From Hirudo medicinalis (taxonomy: Eukaryota; Annelida; Clitellata; Hirudinida; Hirudinidae): a DNA stretch of 35,000 nucleotides. Made by a program: the position numbers and the translations under genes. Shown here piece by piece: positions 15,501 to 25,399 of this stretch; positions within the stretch are counted from its first letter, which is position 1, and every line of letters starts with the position of its first letter. The stretch spans positions 1-35,000 of the forward strand of contig MPNW01000268.1 in the NCBI GenBank assembly GCA_011800805.1, written 5' to 3'. Below the pieces are notes generated by a model, which saw nothing but the letters and a program-made list of their open reading frames with translations, had not been told where the DNA came from and did not search any database.

Positions 15501-16970
15501 ATGGGTCGTGTGCGCGGCAGGAGGGGTGCATTAAATGTTTCGGGAGTTTGCTGTGGCTCTTCGGATGCTTGTTGTCAAACTTCTACAGAAAGTCTTGATT
15601 CTCATCCATTTGTTAGTGCTGAAAATTTCAAAGAAAGTGAAGTTTTAAATAATTTACTCGCTTCGTTAAAAAATGAGTCAAAGAATCGTGCTAGTGCATT
15701 CGTGGAGCTTGTGATTAAAGCATTAGAAAGTTCGGATCTGGCCGAGACTAAAACCACTGATTGGTTTATGAAAGTTTTGGAAACTTTAGAGGAACATTAC
15801 GAGGTCACAAGGTCAGAAAGGGATCGTACTGTAGAAGAATATGAAGAAAATTTGATGATATGTCGAACTGAAGTGGCAGAATCAAATAAACTATTGCAAG
15901 ATGTCTCAAATAAATTTTATGCTTCGAAAGCTGAAGTGGCATCACTCAGGAGATTAGTAAGAAATTATCTGCTCAACCATGAATCTAAGCTAGATTATCT
16001 GCAGCGCGAAAAACTAGAATTACATCAATGCATTAATGATCGGAAAGTTAGCGTCATTCAAATCTCAAAGGATTGTGCAAGTATGCAATTGGAAGTAGAA
16101 AGACTTAAGGACGCAAACAGCTCATTGGAATCAGAAATGTTGCGACTAAAGAAAGAAAATAAGGATCTAGCGGATAAATTGGTTATGGTAAACACTCATA
16201 TTTTTTGTGAATCTGGATCGAGCTGTGCCACAGGTCAGCAATGCGATTCTGATGAAATTATGGAGCACATGTGTGCTCTGCAAACAGAAAAGCATGTTTT
16301 GCAATGCAAGAATAGTAGCTATGTAAAAACGATAAAATATTTGAGACAACAATTGAGTGAAAAGACTCTTAATTCTGAAGTTTCTTCGCTGACTCTTAAA
16401 GGGGACTTGACGGAAACTCTAAAGACTATTGAATATTACAAGAATAAAGTCAGAGAGCAAGAGAAAACATATTATGAAGTTTTGTGGCAGTTAGATTCGT
16501 CAAAAAATATCATTTCTTCTTTGAATGCGGAAGTTATGATGTACTCAAAATTGAACCAGGAGCTCTTGCAAAATAAAAATGTCTTGATAAAAGAACTAAA
16601 TTTCTGTCTAAGTAACTTGAAGCAGGCGAACAGCAGCTTGGAAGATGTTGGACAAGGGCACAATGTTGAGAAGTTGACTCCAATCCTGCTTGCTCTTCAG
16701 TTTGGATTTTCTTGTCCAACAGCTCAATGCTTAGCAATTGAACTCAAAAGGCTACTCACACAGTTGCAAAAGTTCATGAATTTATTTTATGGCTTAACAG
16801 AAAACCTTGATGCAAATTCTCGTAGCTCTAAAAAGAACGTTGTGATGGACACTTCGTGTGATGTGCATTGTCTCCCTAATATCACCAGTTCATCACATGT
16901 TATATCTGAAAGTGCACATAGAACCACGAATGAAGGTAATGGGAATAAGAAATTGTGGTTGAAATTGTAG
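15501..16970 (+). CDS. Uncharacterised single-exon coiled-coil protein (489 aa)
   Basis: An uninterrupted 1,470-base ORF from ATG to TAG, with no intron, in a neighbourhood where every other gene has many. The N-terminus is basic (MGRVRGRRG) and then Cys-rich (CC at residues 18-19 and 25-26). From about residue 50 to 400 it is heptad-type helical sequence, rich in Lys, Glu, Leu and Ser, with a less helical break around 230-250 (ESGSSCATGQQCDSDE). The last 60 residues are Ser/Asn-rich and probably disordered. No catalytic motif, membrane segment or signal peptide is visible. I do not recognise the family. The absence of introns could mean a retrogene or simply intron loss. It is head-to-head with POLR1A and convergent with the next gene. 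The ORF length makes chance very unlikely. Confidence 0.8.
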   Translation: MGRVRGRRGALNVSGVCCGSSDACCQTSTESLDSHPFVSAENFKESEVLNNLLASLKNESKNRASAFVELVIKALESSDLAETKTTDWFMKVLETLEEHYEVTRSERDRTVEEYEENLMICRTEVAESNKLLQDVSNKFYASKAEVASLRRLVRNYLLNHESKLDYLQREKLELHQCINDRKVSVIQISKDCASMQLEVERLKDANSSLESEMLRLKKENKDLADKLVMVNTHIFCESGSSCATGQQCDSDEIMEHMCALQTEKHVLQCKNSSYVKTIKYLRQQLSEKTLNSEVSSLTLKGDLTETLKTIEYYKNKVREQEKTYYEVLWQLDSSKNIISSLNAEVMMYSKLNQELLQNKNVLIKELNFCLSNLKQANSSLEDVGQGHNVEKLTPILLALQFGFSCPTAQCLAIELKRLLTQLQKFMNLFYGLTENLDANSRSSKKNVVMDTSCDVHCLPNITSSSHVISESAHRTTNEGNGNKKLWLKL

Positions 16971-17973
16971 TTTTTAATGTGTTGAAAAAGTGGAAAATGA
17001 GAGCTACACATAAGTTACAGAAAATTGTAAGGGATTTGTTAGATTTGCTTGAAATGATCGCTTGAAAATAACTAACCATGTCCGATTTTAGTTAGTTCTG
17101 ATAGTAAGTATTATGCTAGCAACAAAGAAAGCAGCTAAGAAACTTGTATGAAATTATTTTGAACTTTGATAAATTTTTTACTAATTTATTTCATTTAGTT
17201 TCATCTGATTATCCTAAAAAGGATGGTTTTCACCAGCAACCAAGTACTCACAATGAGGTGGCCAATAATGTTTAAGATTATTTAAAAATTTCAATTTAAG
17301 ATTATTGACCTTCCAATCAAACCAACTCTTTTAAAATACAGGCTGGTCGCAGCAGTTTCTGTAAGTTCACAGTGCATAAAAGTGACAGCCATAATTACAG
17401 GGATGAAGGATCTTGCAAAGTTCAATAAGTATGATGATATTTATCACGACTTGATTTCACAGTTTTCACAGCTCACAGATATTTTTTAGCTGATCATTTG
17501 CAATAAAATAAATTAATGATTTATGCGTTGCAACTCTTCTGATAAATTTGTGATTTCATTTAATGTTTAATTTTATGTTGATTTCAGGTTCTAATTTGCA
17601 AAGTTTGATTATTCTTGACAGACTTGCTAAGCCATTCAATTGTAGCCAAATTGTAGCTTTTTGGCTAGATATATTCTGTTGATATGAATTACGCATTAGT
17701 TAAATTCGCCAATTTATCTGATTTTAACAACACAAAGACTTAAGTCTATTTGATGGAATTATAAAAGCATCGTTTATTTTTGGAATTGGTGCATCAGCTT
17801 ACTCGTTGTGATGACATTGCAAAATCTGATAGATTATAGATTAATATCTGGTATGAAGAAACTTCCACTTTAAGAATAAAATCATAAAATTTCAAAATTT
17901 TGTTTTAATCCTGGGATGTCCTGGACTTGAACAAGCCACTAAACTTATTTATTTTGCAAGAGGAAATAATGTT
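16971..17973. other. Intergenic/3' UTR region between the two coiled-coil genes
   Basis: No coding sequence is supported. It contains the probable 3' UTR of the 489-aa gene, with AATAAA at 17502-17507 on the plus strand. It also has a minus-strand AATAAA at 17953-17948 that would suit the 3' end of the larger coiled-coil gene. The rest is AT-rich and unremarkable. Confidence 0.4.
17502..17507 (+). terminator. AATAAA polyadenylation signal, probable for the 489-aa gene
   Basis: A canonical AATAAA 530 bases after the stop codon of the single-exon coiled-coil gene, followed by T- and G/T-containing sequence. Another plus-strand AATAAA is at about 17874. Which one is used cannot be decided from sequence. 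Confidence 0.35.
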
Positions 17974-20900
17974 TCATCTTGTTACCTGTGGAAATCAGTT
18001 GTTTAAGTCACCAATTCGTATCAAGTTGAGTTAATAACATGTACTTTGACGTGCAGGCTGGCCGAATGGGTTGCGTTCCTTTATATTTATGAGGTCGTGA
18101 TAGCAACAGTCGTAATGTATCGTGTTCGCAACCCAGCCTGCACCGCCAGGGAGCGCCCTCGGGTAGGGGCGCTATATAATGGTAGGTCGATTAAGAAGTT
18201 AATTCACATCCCATTCCGATACCCTTTAGCTTTATGGCAATCAAAAGATCGGCTAAATACAAACCTTGTTTTCAAATAGTGCTATCCTCTTTTGTACTAT
18301 GTTTTCTTCAAAAACATCCTGCACTTCTAAATCATTTGACACTGTTTGATATTTCACATCCACATCATCTCCAGTACCATCAACTGAGGATTCTTTTAAA
18401 ATGAACAATTGTTTTCTGGGTTCAAAACTGGTAATTTTCCATGGTGGAGTTTTGAAGAAAGACTTTGACAATTCCTTTGGTTGATCTTCTTTTCTGCATT
18501 CCACATTATTGTTTAAAAAATTTAAATAATCAGGAAGATTTTAAAGTGGATACTTTAGTGATTTTGGCTGGTTGTCAACGTATGAAGTTTTGAATAAAGG
18601 GGCTGCAGGTGTGGAAAGATGTCTTGATCTAACATACGTTGTTTTTTCTTCCTGATAAGTGACCTTTTTCTTGAGCTTTGGGTCCTAAAGATGATATTCT
18701 TATGACAAAATAACATATAAACTTTCAGAAGCTAAAATAATTGAATGTGATTAGCTTTTGATTGTATGTTCAAGCTATCCACACTGTCATTTAGGAAATA
18801 AGGTTATTTGAATAAACTTGTCCACCTCCTTGCTATTTTCCAAATTCTGCAGATCTTGTTTTATTTCATTAATAGGCATGGGCCAAAACTTGTGGAATGC
18901 TTGACCAATCTGCTTTGAGTGTTGAAAGGCTGGAGCAAACTGGAGAGGAAAAGTTTTAATTGGTTGTGGTGTGACCGGAGTTGTACTTTGACCCGATTCT
19001 GATAAATCTGGATCTGTTGTTACATCCTCAGCATCAGCTGTGGTTTCAAAGACATGAATAAATTAAATTTTGAAACAGTGGGGGTCGATTTAAAAATGAT
19101 GCGCAATTGATGTTCTAGGCATTTCCTAATGTGTTCTTACTGTCATTGCCTTGGTCTATGTCTAATCCTTTTCCATAAAGAGGATTTGATTTGACCTGGA
19201 ATTAAAATTGCTGCTCGAATAATATTGAAGATAAAAATTTCACGACATTTGGGAAGATGTTCCTGCCTATAAATTAACCCTTTTACATTAAATAACACGT
19301 GCAATTTTGTTAAGCAATTGTATAAGCAGTTATTTGTTCAATTTTAAAGTTAGTATTTCAAGAGATGTATAAAAGCCTTATGTCTTTATTATTATTATTA
19401 TTAACCTTTTGTGGGGACAAATCAAAGAATGATTCTTGAACTAAATCGTCATTAGTCTTTGTGTCCAGAAATCTCTTTTCTTCTGCCCATCGTTTTCCCC
19501 CAAACACAAGTGCTTTCATATCAGACATGAAATCTTTGTACATTTGAGGATACTTCATGGACAATAGATTTGCTGCTCTTTTGAAATCTGTTTTATAGTA
19601 GAATGCTAATTACTTTATTCATGAATTAATGAGTATGAGTTTTCAAACCATTATGGTTCTCAACCAAGTAGAGTGTGTCCTCTGGAAAAATTTTTGGGAA
19701 TATATATTAAAAAGTTTAATCGAGTTTAATAGCTCCTGATATACCTGAAGTAAGTCTAGGGATAATTGATTGAAGAGAGAAATCAACTTGTACCTCCTTG
19801 CTGTTGTAACTCAAATTTTTCAATGTTTCAACAGCTTTTATTTGTGTCTGATTTTGTAAAATTATTTTTGAAGATTGAAAGCGTTTTTATTAAAATGCCT
19901 AAACCTTACTGTGGATTCCAACTCTGCTATTTTCCTTTTCAATTCATCTTCTTTTGTTGAAGCTTGGAGCAATTCCCCTCTAAACTGTTCTTCTGCTTTA
20001 GAGACATCAACCTCCCTTTTCTTGGACTTAAAGTTCAAATTCTCTATGTTTTCTGCCAGAGAAATATTTTCCTCCTTCATGACTTTCAAGTCTATTCTCA
20101 AGTTTTCATTCTCTCTTTCTAATTGGTGGATTCTTTTCTTTCCTGTCAAAAGTTCTTCCCCCAAACTTTCTCCTTCCTTTTCTGATGATTTGAGGCTGCT
20201 TTTAGTGTCTTTCAACTCGTCATTCAATTGATTTTCATGTGACAGAGATGTGCTCAAATTTAATTCAAGTTCTGACATCCTTAAGTATGCATCTGACATC
20301 TTATTCTCAAAGTCATCTAGTGAATCTTTAAGCTGTACATTTGAGATCCTCATCTCACAAATATTTTGTTTCAATATTTCATTTTCTTTCTCTTTCTCTA
20401 TTAAATCTCTTTTCATATCAAAACATGATTTATGAAGAGAATCCAACTCATGCTTTTTCTCTTCAAGTTTTGTATGAAACTCTTGCTTGTGATGTTCCAA
20501 TATCTTCAATAAGGAATCATATTGGATGTTCATATCAGCGTTTTTCTGCTCTAGAGATTTAATTTTTTCATTTGCGACTCTCAATTCCTCTTCTCTAGCT
20601 CTCAATTCTTCCTTTTTGGCAAATTCAGATTGCTTGATCCTTACATAGTCCTCAGCTTTTGCTCTATAATCAGTTTTTAATAATTTTAGCTTATGTTTTT
20701 TACTAATTAATTTGTTCTTTGCAGTGGCTTCATTGTCTTTTGATGCTTCAAGAGATGCCTTTAGCTGTTCTTCTACAAGTTTTGAAGTGTTTACCTCTGA
20801 TTCAAGTCTATCTACTCGATCTTCCATATCCTTAATCTTCTTTTTATAGCTTGTCTCTTCAGCAATTTTGTCATTAAGTTCATCATAAGCATGAGTGAGT

Positions 20901-23900
20901 TGCAAGTGCCATTCATCTTCCCTTGCCCTAAAGTTCGACAGCTCTACCGTTAATGTTTCTTCATGTGCTTTGCTACTTCTTAAAGAAGTCTCTAAACTTG
21001 TCATGTTTTCTGTTAGATCACAGACCTTTCTTACTAATTTCTTTTCTCTTTCCTCGACTAGTTCCAGTTGCTGCTTGAGGCTTGATTCTGATATTTCTAA
21101 CTGCCTGCATTGTAGGTTCAACTTGTGAATCGTGTGCTGATCTTCAATTATCTTATCTTGGTACTTGCTGCATTCTTCTTCAGTACTACTCAGCTGAAAC
21201 AAAGTATTGATTAATTATTATTATCATCATCGTCGTCGTCGTCGTCATCGTCATCATCTCATCATCGTCGTCGTCGTCATCGTCATCGTCATCGTCATCA
21301 TCATCAGCATCAGCATCAGCATCATCATCATCATCATTAACCTCACCAGGTAGATAGATGCTAGACATTAAATATCTATGTTTCATTCAGCTTTTATTAT
21401 TATTTTTTTTATTTGCAACCTTATTTATCAAGCTAAGTTCTTTGCTTTTTAGATGCTTTGTTTTTTCAAACATTATTGCTTCCTGGTAAAGGTCATTCTT
21501 TATGGTGGCATGCAAATCAATCCAGTCCAATGGATGTCTTGAGGGTCTAACCCATCTGATGGTAATTTTGATGTTATTGGTTTAAGGATGTAGCTAGTTT
21601 TATTCAAAACATACTCTTCATCCCTAAAACCATGTAGTCCTCTCTTTGGAATGTGAGGTGGGTCCCTTTCTGGTGGTAACCTTTTGAAATACTCACTCGC
21701 TGGAGCTAAAGAAATTGTAATGAAATGGCGTAAATGTCAATGCAAAAGTTTACAACTTCAGAGATGAATGAAATACCTTCTGTTGAAAAGCTTTTCAGAG
21801 CATTGGTATTCTTGACGAGATACTCTTCCACTAAAAGCAGTTCTGTGACTCTTCTCTTTAGTCTTCTCTCTTGAGCCTCTAACTCTAAAATGCTTTCGTA
21901 CAGTTTGATAGTTTTCAGCGAAGTTTGTGGCTTTTGGGGAGTGTTTAAGTTATTTGCTTGTGCATCCAATTGATGCCTGAGCCTATACGATGAAGGGGTA
22001 CAAGTTTATTGATTACTAGGCATTTAAGAAATAACTCTGAAGGTACAAATGTGATCTAAAAACTTGCTTCACTTCATTTTTTCTGGAGGCCAAGAGTGCC
22101 GCTTCCAGTTGTTCCACTTCCTTTTTAAGGAGTCCTTCCTGTCTGTGAAGAAGAGCACACTTTTCCTCGTACGTAACTCTTAAATGATGAAACAAATTGC
22201 ATTCTCAAAAATTTGCATCTCCTACCATCTCCCAAGAACCTTACTTTACATTTCTGTGCAAATTCTCGAATTCAGTGAATCTTTGGAAAACATCATTTTT
22301 CTTTAAAACGGGAATTGGATTTATTGGCATCTAATAAAATAAATACACTGGTGAAATGAGTGGCATTTTCAAAAGAAAAATACCTTTAAATGTTCGAAAG
22401 GTGGTGTAACTCTTTTCTCTAGAGAAGCATACATCGTGTGGAAAGCATCTCTGTAATTGGAGAGCATGTTGAGAAGGCTTGAAATCCTGCTTTCATTTTC
22501 TGTTTTATTTATTTCCAATTCGCTTAGCTTTCCAATTACATCACTTTTCCTCGCCCATTCCGTCTCCTTCTTGGACCAGAAACCTGGCAAGTTTGAAGCG
22601 TTAGGTCTCTTGTGAGTATTTCTGTAAATGCTACACAAAATTTCATTCAAAGCTTCCACATTAACGAGTTTTGCTTCTCTAGAAACCTCAGCTTTTTCGT
22701 ATTGCAGCAGTTTTTGCCTAAGTTCCTTCTCCATGTTTTTTAAGTTTCTAATTTCTTCAACCAAACGAATATTGTCTTTTTTCAGACACTCTGAAGAATT
22801 TTCAGATGTTATCATCTTAATTTCTGAGCTTTCTTTTTCCTTTAACAAACTGAGATTTTCGGTTCTTTGTTCGGCAGAAATTTTTTCCAATTTATGACAT
22901 TCTTCTTTGATCTTTTTACTCATTAATGCTTCCTCTCGTAATTGGTTTTCCATAATTTTGATTTCTTCTTCTTTCTTGTTCAGCCTGTTGCGTACGCTAA
23001 ATATCTCTTTTCGAACGGTTACTAACACGTCTTTGGAAGCCTTTTCACGAAATGTTATTTCGTCCACTTGGTGCAGAAGTTTTCTTTCTGCCTCCAACAA
23101 AACATCCACTTTATTCTGAAGGTTAGTGTTCTTCTCTTCCAATGAATTCAGTTTTTTAAGGGTTACAGCGTGCTTTAAAGTCAGAGCATTGTGAGCTATC
23201 CTCGCAGATTCAATGTCCGACTTGGAATGTCCTATTTTCCTTTTCATCTTTTCAGCTTCTTCCTTGTGGGCATTTTTGCATTGTTCCAGCTCAGACTTAA
23301 GCGTTTCGATTTTCGTTGTCAGTTCTTTCGTTGTGTTTTCGGAAAACTTTAATTTTTCTTTCATGATTTCATTTTCACTCTCAATTCTGCACAAGTTTAA
23401 TTCGTTGTACGAAATGTGTTGTTCCTTCAGACGACAGTTTCTTACAGTATTCATGTGTTCGTTTTTCTGAGCTTCCAATTCTGATGCTAATTTGTCTCTC
23501 TCAGTTGCGAGAATCTTGCATTCCTCTTTTAGTGATTTGTACGAGCTTTCAATGTTATCTAACTTTGAAACTGTATTCTTAAGTATTTTGTTTATTTCAT
23601 CAAGATTAGTTTGCAGCTCAGCATTGTACTTTCGTAAATCTTCTACTTCATCTTCTTTTTCTCTTGCCTTCATAAGTATGCTTTCTCTCTGATTTTCAGC
23701 GAATTTTCTTTGTTTATCAAGTTCTAATTTCAATTGCTCCACCTCAATGATCAAATCTAAATTTCTTTTTTCCATAGCTTTCACCTTGGTCTTGAGTTCT
23801 TTGGTAAGTTCGGTCTCCTCGTATGGATCATCTGGAGGGGGAAAATCTTTGACGTAAGTAGATGAAAAAGATCCCAAATGGTCAAAACCTTTTAAATTTT

Positions 23901-24192
23901 TGAAAGAGGCCATAGAAAATTCTGAAACATGTCTGTTAATTGGAGACATTTTGCTTTCTCTTGAGGAAAGGAATTCGATTCGTTCATTGGCGATGCTCTG
24001 TGGAACATTTGAAATTTTCTTTGAAAAGTCCATCGGTTGTTTTAAGATCCCTGACTTAAATTGGTTTAACTCCGTTTCGTCGTCACTAAAGGCGTTCTCA
24101 GCTATGACATCAACAATGTTATCTTCATTCGATCGAATTGAATCCATTTTATGTGGTCCGTATTCAAAATGCCAAGTGTCTTCTGACGTCAT
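17974..24192 (-). CDS. Long uncharacterised coiled-coil protein (about 1,556 aa)
   Basis: Exons in order: 24192-22384, 22330-22245, 22178-22068, 21982-21777, 21705-21615, 21555-21420, 21193-19910, 19847-19745, 19681-19649, 19587-19406, 19195-19141, 19037-18826, 18684-18554, 18493-18265. These total 4,668 bases (1,556 codons) with every phase matching. A possible last exon at 17985-17974 encodes Val-Thr-Arg-stop, with AATAAA at 17953-17948. The protein begins MTSEDTWHFEYGPHK. It has a roughly 130-residue low-complexity head, then nearly continuous coiled coil in exons 1 and 7. Between them are short non-coiled conserved-looking pieces (EYFKRLPPERDPPHIPKRG). The tail is Pro/Thr/Lys-rich, containing KTPPWKITSFEPRKQL. 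No motor, kinase or membrane segment is seen. Family not recognised. The length, coiled coil and upstream X-box-like site suggest a centrosomal or ciliary protein, which is inference. Intron 3 (22067-21983) has the donor GCAAGT. Reading through the exon 13 donor gives an alternative stop at 18541. Confidence 0.8.
18051..18180 (+). mobile_element. tRNA-derived SINE-like element or tRNA pseudogene
   Basis: A-box-like TGGCCGAATGG at 18059-18069 and B-box-like GTTCGCAAC at 18124-18132 (8 of 9 positions) form an internal Pol III promoter pattern. GTGCAGGCT (18051-18059) pairs perfectly with AGCCTGCAC (18135-18143), like an extended acceptor stem. GGGTTGCG (18068-18075) pairs with CGCAACCC (18127-18134). 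A second hairpin, AGCGCCC/GGGCGCT, is at 18152-18158 and 18167-18173, followed by GCGCTATATAAT. That tail resembles the ends of Deu-type SINEs as I remember them. A normal T-stem is not possible, so this is not a functional tRNA. It is GC-rich against an AT-rich background. Confidence 0.45.
19383..19402. repeat. (ATT)n microsatellite
   Basis: A short ATT run immediately outside the donor side of exon 10 of the long coiled-coil gene. It is intronic. Confidence 0.7.
21215..21339. repeat. (CATCGT/CAT/CGT)n trinucleotide microsatellite
   Basis: About 125 bases of CAT, CGT and CAG trinucleotides in the intron between exons 6 and 7 of the long coiled-coil gene. In one minus-strand frame it reads as poly-Asp. 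That frame does not connect to the acceptor of exon 7, so it is intronic and not an Asp-rich exon. Confidence 0.8.
21983..22067 (-). other. Probable GC-AG intron in the long coiled-coil gene
   Basis: Joining exon 3 (ending GAAGTGAA) to exon 4 (starting GCTCAGG) in frame requires the donor GCAAGT. This is the usual sequence of a GC-type U2 donor. The nearby GT four bases further gives the wrong phase for exon 4. Confidence 0.6.
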
Positions 24193-24335
24193 GTCTTAAA
24201 AAGTTGCAATTTATTCGAATTCTTTCCTCCGAACCTCAAATTTATCAGTAATTTTACGTTAGTTTAGCACTTCTCCGTCCTCACGTTCTTGAGCATTAAT
24301 GAACCAATACAGCATATAATGGTTCGTCTGTCTAG

Positions 24336-24349
24336 GTAACTATGGATGC
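24336..24349 (-). promoter_or_regulatory. RFX X-box-like site upstream of the long coiled-coil gene
   Basis: On the minus strand the sequence is GCATCCATAGTTAC, matching the X-box consensus RYYNCCATRGNAAC at 12 of 14 positions. It lies 144 bases upstream of the ATG at 24192, within the distance at which X-boxes control ciliary genes in animals. This is a single-site match and could be chance. Confidence 0.35.
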
Positions 24350-25166
24350 GGAAAAACTTGGCAAGAATGCGCATAAAGTAGTTATGAATAATTAATTAAA
24401 TGAGTCATGGTGAATGTGGTCTCCAAATGATTTTTAGACGTATTAAAAAGGTGTGTCGAACTTTGCATTTCTGAAGTGGTCGTTGGAGTTAAATTATGCC
24501 AGTAAAAGATTTTTGGCCATTTCTACAAAATGGTTCTAATTTGCAAGATTGATCTCATTCTGGAGCAATCGAAAGGAGGCGAGAGTGAAATTCGAAGAGT
24601 TAGCACGTCCCGCGTTATCGAACAGCGGGCTATTAACATTTTTTAGATTTCAATTAAGTGCTTAATGCGCCACGGCAGCTATCGATCAGTCTGTGCACCA
24701 GCAGCAATACTTTTAACGAGGAGCTACGAGGTGTAAATAAAAAGAAGCGCCGGTTTCGAAGAACCTGCCTTTTGTTAATCGCGCGGCTTAAAACATTTCT
24801 ATTAAGCCACTATTAACCAGCTCGGGCCAGACGAATGTTCTTGCCTAATTGATCATAAATAATAATTTGCAGTTATTAGTGCTAATGCGCCAAACATCGT
24901 CCAACGTGGAAGTCGTTTATGACAATTCATCCTGGCGCCTTTTTATTCGCCGCTTCCGTGGATTTGTTTCATATTTTGTTCGTTTCCCGCTCTTTTCATT
25001 TTTATTATCATATGGTCGCCGTCTCACACATTTGTTCTGCTCTGAGATCGTTCACTCTTAATTAATCGCTTCAGTAACACCTTTTTTGCTGCCATCTTTT
25101 TAGGAATTTTGGAGTCGCCTTGAAACTTTACCAATAAAAACACTGAGAATCTCCGTTTATATTTCA

Positions 25167-25324
25167 GTTGCCATGACAACATGACAACAGTCGTCGCGAA
25201 CGAGTATAAATATCACTCTGCGCTAATCGTGCCCCGTGAACTTCATTACATCGTTTGAGCAAACATGACGTCACTCAATAAGCGAGTCACGTGTGCTCAC
25301 ATCGAATCACGTGACGCCGACGTC
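25167..25324 (+). promoter_or_regulatory. Candidate core promoter with X-box-like, TATA, CRE and E-box sites
   Basis: In order: GTTGCCATGACAAC (25167-25180), an RFX X-box with one mismatch; TATAAATA at about 25205-25212; a perfect CRE TGACGTCA (25266-25273); CACGTG E-boxes at 25288-25293 and 25308-25313, the second within the palindrome TCACGTGA; and a CRE-like CGACGTCA (25317-25324). The spacing of the TATA box to the following sequence suits transcription to the right. An ATG at 25265 opens a 44-codon ORF. No downstream gene on the plus strand was found, so this may be a promoter, an enhancer, or a first exon of something unrecognised. Confidence 0.35.
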
Positions 25325-25399
25325 AAAAGTAATCGTTTCTGTAAATTGTCTCGACTTCCGCCAGGGGTCTTCGTGCGGCAATGCCATGTTTCCAATTGA
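25265..25399 (+). CDS. Possible small ORF or first exon (44 aa)
   Basis: An ATG-initiated ORF of 44 codons (MTSLNKRVTCAHIESRDADV...) about 55 bases downstream of a TATA box. The peptide has no recognised motif. The DNA at its start is also a cluster of CRE and E-box sites, which favours regulatory over coding use. Listed because of its position only. Confidence 0.12.
   Translation: MTSLNKRVTCAHIESRDADVKSNRFCKLSRLPPGVFVRQCHVSN

Noticed and set aside
18051..18143. Functional tRNA gene
   Set aside because: Acceptor-like stem and A/B boxes are present, but no 5-bp T-stem can be formed, the D-stem is poor and there is no clear anticodon arm.
18046..18279. Plus-strand 77-codon ORF
   Set aside because: It runs over the SINE-like hairpin region and antisense to a coding exon of the coiled-coil gene. 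No domain is visible and the open frame is explained by the GC-rich insertion.
21186..21386. Minus-strand poly-Asp ORF next to exon 7 of the coiled-coil gene
   Set aside because: It is the trinucleotide microsatellite read in one frame. That frame does not join exon 7 and lies between a good donor and a good acceptor.
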